From positions 4,219,001 to 4,283,000 of the forward strand of contig NZ_JACCBF010000001.1 in assembly GCF_013409625.1 (NCBI RefSeq): DNA of 64,000 nucleotides, in the 5' to 3' direction. This document shows positions 61,072 through 64,000 of the stretch, one piece after another (position 1 is the stretch's first letter; every line of letters starts with the position of its first letter). The notes under the pieces were generated by a model, which was not told the origin of the DNA, did not search any database, and saw nothing but the letters and a program-made list of their open reading frames with translations. Source of the DNA: Nocardioides kongjuensis. Its GTDB lineage: Bacteria; Actinomycetota; Actinomycetes; Propionibacteriales; Nocardioidaceae. Position numbers and translations under genes: made by a program.

Positions 61072-61098
61072 CTGACCGTCCATCGGCGCCTGTAGAGT
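61072..61098 (+). promoter_or_regulatory. Possible promoter upstream of helD
   Basis: CTGACC (61072-61077) and TAGAGT (61093-61098) are 15 bases apart, a little short of optimal. They lie 64 bases before the GTG start. A small stem (GCCGC / GCGGC) follows in the leader. Suggestive only. Confidence 0.3.
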
Positions 61099-61161
61099 TG
61101 GTGGCTTGCCGCTTTTGTGCGGCGGTCAGGAAACGAGTGCGGACGGCAGGGGTCACGAGCG

Positions 61162-63396
61162 GTGGCAGACGAGCTGGTGGAGCGCGAGGTCGCAGCAGAA
61201 CAGGCCTTCGTCGACCGGGTCTACCGGCAGCTGGAGCAGGCGGGCAAGGCCGCCCAGCAGCTGGCGAAGGAAGGTCATTCCCGGGGCCGGCTCGGCCACG
61301 AGGGCGGTCTGGTGGAGCGCGACGCGATGGTCTTCCAGGCCGCGAAGCGGATCGCGCAGCTCGACGCCGCCCACGAGGGCCTGGTGTTCGGGCGGCTCGA
61401 CCTCGACGCGGCGGTCGACGCGGCGCCGCGGTACGTCGGCCGGATCGGCCTGCGCGACGACGACCACGAGTCGCTGCTGATCGACTGGCGTGCGCCGGCC
61501 GCCGCGGTGTTCTACCAGGCGACCGCCGCCGACCCCCACAGCGTGCTGCGCCGCCGGGTGCTGCGCAGCGCCGGCCGCTCGGTCGTGGGTGTCGAGGACG
61601 AGCTCCTCGACGCCGCCGGGCTGGAGGCGGCCGAGGCCGCCGGTCGCGAGCTGCCGATCATCGGTGAGGGTGCGCTGATGGCGCAGCTCTCCCGCGCCCG
61701 CGACCGCTCGATGCACTCGATCGTCGCGACCATCCAGGCCGAGCAGGACAAGGCGATCCGGGCGCCCTCGAGGGGTGTCGTGTCGATCTCCGGCGGCCCC
61801 GGCACGGGCAAGACGGTCGTCGCGCTGCACCGGGCGGCGTACCTGCTCTACACCGACCGGCAGCGCTACGAGCGCGGCGGCGTCCTCGTCGTCGGCCCGT
61901 CCGGCGTCTTCATGCGCTACATCGAGCGGGTGCTGCCGTCGCTCGGCGAGACCGCGGTCGCGCTGCGCAGCCTCGGTGAGGTCGTCGACGAGGTCCGCGC
62001 GACCCGTCACGACGAGCCGGCCGTCGCCGACATCAAGGGCTCGGCGCGGATGGCCGAGCTGATGCGTCGCACGGCGCGCCAGCAGGCGCCCGGCAGCCCG
62101 CGCGAGTACCGCGTCTTCTGGCGTGACGACCGGCTGGTCCTCGACCGCGGCAAGCTCGGCCAGGTCCGCCGCCAGCTGATGTCGCAGGGGTTGCGCAACA
62201 AGCAGCTCCCGCGGGTCTCGAACGCCCTCCTCGACGCGCTGTGGCGCCAGGTCCGCGGCGAGCGCGGTCGCGAGCAGGGCCGCGAGAAGTTCAACGACGA
62301 GATGCTCTCGCGCGACGACTTCCTCGACTTCGCCCTCGCCTGGTGGCCGCCGCTCGACGCGCCGACCGTGCTGTGCTGGCTGCGCGAGCCGGAGTTCCTG
62401 GCCCGGGTCGGCGAGGGCCTGCTCTCCGGTGAGGAGCAGCGGCTGCTGGCGAAGACCTGGGCCCACCTCGACCCGTCACGGCCGATCAGCCCGCAGATCT
62501 CGATCGAGGACGTGCCGCTGCTCGACGAGCTGCGCTACGCCCTCGGCGACGTGCCGCAGAAGGCCGACGACGAGCGCGACGACCCGATGGCGCTGATCGA
62601 GGGTGCGGTCGACATCCAGGAGCTGATGACCGCCTCGGACCGCGAGTTCGCGCCGTCCGGTCGCGCCTGGCGCCCGCCGATCTCGAGCATCGAGGACGAC
62701 GGCTACGCGCACGTCCTCGTCGACGAGGCGCAGGACCTCACGCCCATGCAGTGGCGGATGGTCGGCCGCCGCGGCCGCACCGCCTCGTGGACGATCGTCG
62801 GCGACCCCGCCCAGTCGTCGTGGCCGGTGCCGGCCGAGTCGGACGCCGCTCGTGCGGCTGCCCTGGAGCGCAAGCAGGTGCACTCGTTCCACCTGTCGAC
62901 CAACTACCGCAACTCGGCCGAGATCTACGCCTTCGCGGCGGCCTACGCGTCCCGCGTCGGCCTCGACGCGGACCTGCCCGACGCGGTGCGTCGGACGGGT
63001 GAGGAGCCGGTCGTCGTCGACCTGCCCGCCGGCGCCAGCGCTGCCGAGCTCGAGGCCGCCACCCGCGCTGCCGTGCTCGACGTCGCGGGGCAGGTCTCGG
63101 GGACGGTGGGCATCGTCGTACCCGTGGCCCGGCGCTCCGAGGTCAACGCCTGGCTCGCCTCCTGGCCGGAGCTGGCCGACGACGCCGCCGGCGCCCGCGC
63201 CGCCATCGACTCCTCGGTCACGCCCTCGGGCGAGGACCGGGTCGTCGTGCTCACCGGCCTCGACACCAAGGGCCTCGAGTTCGACGGCATCGTGGTCGTC
63301 CGTCCCCAGGAGATCGAGGACGAGTCGGCCACCGGCCGCGCCACGCTGTACGTCGTCCTCACCCGCGCCACCCAGCTGCTCACCACGATCGGCTGA
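61162..63396 (+). CDS. helD: HelD-type RNA polymerase recycling ATPase (superfamily 1 helicase fold)
   Basis: 744 aa. N-terminal coiled-coil arm (residues about 1-70), then YVGRIGLRDDDHESLLIDWRAPAAAVFYQ, Walker A SGGPGTGKTVVALHRAAYLLY, DEAQDLTPMQW (motif II), STNYRNSAEI and the C-terminal motif VLTGLDTKGLEFDG...LYVVLTRATQLL. HelD removes stalled RNA polymerase from nucleic acid and can give rifampicin tolerance. GTG at 61162 was preferred to an upstream start at 61117 from alignment-like expectation of the N-terminus. Confidence 0.9.
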   Translation: MADELVEREVAAEQAFVDRVYRQLEQAGKAAQQLAKEGHSRGRLGHEGGLVERDAMVFQAAKRIAQLDAAHEGLVFGRLDLDAAVDAAPRYVGRIGLRDDDHESLLIDWRAPAAAVFYQATAADPHSVLRRRVLRSAGRSVVGVEDELLDAAGLEAAEAAGRELPIIGEGALMAQLSRARDRSMHSIVATIQAEQDKAIRAPSRGVVSISGGPGTGKTVVALHRAAYLLYTDRQRYERGGVLVVGPSGVFMRYIERVLPSLGETAVALRSLGEVVDEVRATRHDEPAVADIKGSARMAELMRRTARQQAPGSPREYRVFWRDDRLVLDRGKLGQVRRQLMSQGLRNKQLPRVSNALLDALWRQVRGERGREQGREKFNDEMLSRDDFLDFALAWWPPLDAPTVLCWLREPEFLARVGEGLLSGEEQRLLAKTWAHLDPSRPISPQISIEDVPLLDELRYALGDVPQKADDERDDPMALIEGAVDIQELMTASDREFAPSGRAWRPPISSIEDDGYAHVLVDEAQDLTPMQWRMVGRRGRTASWTIVGDPAQSSWPVPAESDAARAAALERKQVHSFHLSTNYRNSAEIYAFAAAYASRVGLDADLPDAVRRTGEEPVVVDLPAGASAAELEAATRAAVLDVAGQVSGTVGIVVPVARRSEVNAWLASWPELADDAAGARAAIDSSVTPSGEDRVVVLTGLDTKGLEFDGIVVVRPQEIEDESATGRATLYVVLTRATQLLTTIG

Positions 63397-63398
63397 CG

Positions 63399-63475
63399 GT
63401 CACCAACGATCCACGACTCGGCGCGCTCGGCGGCTCGCGACCGCCGTCGGCGGCGAACCGTGAATCGTTGCTGAC
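63399..63475. repeat. 77-bp palindromic element after helD
   Basis: The ends GTCACCAACGATCCACG (63399-63415) and CGTGAATCGTTGCTGAC (63459-63475) are inverted repeats with 15 of 17 positions pairing; the middle is GC-rich (GGCGG/CCGCC) and can also pair. It starts 2 bases after the helD stop, so it may be its terminator or a mobile palindromic repeat. The remaining ~140 bases to the next gene show nothing recognisable. Confidence 0.65.
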
Positions 63476-63618
63476 GTCGGGCCAGGTCCACGACCGAGGA
63501 TCCCGGGGGATCCCGCGCCCAGGCCGGGGACCGGCCGGCGGCTCATGACCCGAACGGGCGGGTCGGACTGAGTACGCCGACCGACGCTCCGGGCGTGGCT
63601 GCGGCCGACCATCGGAGG

Positions 63619-63969
63619 ATGAGTCGCATCCTCCTGACGGTCGTGGTCGTGGGCGCGCTGGTCCTGATGGTCCGCGGCCTCGGCGAGCAGATCCACATCG
63701 AGAACACCAGCGAAGCCGTCCGCGCAGCCCGGCACGGGGCGGCGTTGATCGCGTGGGCGTGCGTCCTGCTGACCCTGGCCGCGGCGCACGGCTGGCTGGT
63801 GATGGGGCGCTCGCCCTGGATCGCGGTCGGACTGATGGCGCCGGTGGTGCTGTGCGGTGGCCTCACCTGGGTGGTGCCGGACAGCCTGTGGGGAGTGCTG
63901 GCCGCGCTGGTCGCCGTACCGGCTGCGGGGGTGGCGGTCCTCGTCGTGCTGCTGGTCCCGAGTCGATGA
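63619..63969 (+). CDS. Small integral membrane protein of unknown function
   Basis: 116 aa with four hydrophobic segments (about residues 4-20, 40-60, 67-85 and 90-112). ATG at 63619 follows GGAGG very closely; an in-frame GTG at 63595 would add 8 residues. No recognisable domain. The last 31 bases of the window hold no gene start that can be supported. Confidence 0.6.
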   Translation: MSRILLTVVVVGALVLMVRGLGEQIHIENTSEAVRAARHGAALIAWACVLLTLAAAHGWLVMGRSPWIAVGLMAPVVLCGGLTWVVPDSLWGVLAALVAVPAAGVAVLVVLLVPSR

Positions 63970-64000
63970 GGTCGCCCGGCACCGTCGGCCACCTCGTGCT

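Noticed and set aside
61090..61161. Rifamycin-associated element in front of helD
   Set aside because: GGCTTGC is present, but the rest does not form the expected inverted repeat, so the match is not convincing.
1..64000. tRNA, rRNA, CRISPR arrays or prophage
   Set aside because: No cloverleaf-like sequence, rRNA segment, regularly spaced short repeats or phage structural genes could be recognised; the repeats present are isolated palindromes.

Overview
The window is high-GC, densely packed actinobacterial chromosome, most likely from Nocardioides or a close relative in the Propionibacteriales. The clues are third-position G/C bias, many GTG starts, 4-base ATGA/GTGA gene overlaps, leaderless promoters, a mycothiol-dependent formaldehyde dehydrogenase, an F420-type LLM oxidoreductase and a mycobacterial-type SigK/RskA locus. 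No rRNA, tRNA, CRISPR or phage genes were seen. One intact insertion sequence and five kinds of palindromic intergenic repeat are present.

Layout. 1-6 kb: end of a glutamine-synthetase-like ligase, an FAD amine oxidase, ornithine aminotransferase, then a coupled SDR / phosphotransferase / histidine phosphatase set. 6-10 kb: VanZ-RDD membrane protein, a reverse SDR, a secreted calcium-repeat protein and a reverse secreted protein. 9.4-13.5 kb: PadR regulator, a 42-aa small ORF and an ABC exporter, all overlapping. 13.5-23.2 kb: a TetR-led acyl-CoA operon (TIGR03084 protein, AtuA-like protein, two acyl-CoA dehydrogenases, SRPBCC protein, biotin-dependent carboxylase beta and alpha). 23.3-27.4 kb: small membrane protein, unknown protein, epimerase, AEC transporter, YihY protein. 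27.4-31.3 kb: IclR regulator, a WXG/DUF1023 hydrolase cluster and a lipoprotein.

31.4-42.3 kb is the most unusual part. It holds a polar amino-acid ABC importer, a HisC-like aminotransferase, an FAD-linked oxidase, a CYP199-like P450, a histidine-ammonia-lyase homologue whose substrate-contacting His is replaced by Asn, a phthalate-dioxygenase-reductase-type electron donor, S-(hydroxymethyl)mycothiol dehydrogenase and an MBL hydrolase. Together they look like uptake, oxidative demethylation (releasing formaldehyde), deamination and formaldehyde detoxification of a methylated imidazole or aromatic amino acid. A related 17-bp dyad sits upstream of the importer and between the divergent P450 and lyase genes.

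42.3-44.1 kb: two 110-bp palindromic repeats separated by an IS256-family element with a perfect 8-bp target duplication. 44.1-54 kb (reverse strand): a counterpart of the M. tuberculosis sigK region, with sulfite-oxidase-like protein, fasciclin lipoprotein, SigK, RskA, an FAD oxidoreductase-DUF1365 fusion, two cyclopropane-synthase-like methyltransferases, a DUF1295 protein and a tyrosine phosphatase. Two SigK-type promoters (CCATCC-N16/17-CGAA) precede the first two genes, implying autoregulation. 54-56.7 kb: aspartoacylase-like and zinc-protease-like genes divergent from rimK. 56.7-64 kb: enoyl-CoA hydratase, secreted protein, SigE-family sigma factor with a membrane partner, LLM oxidoreductase behind a KstR-type operator, TetR regulator, HelD and a small membrane protein.
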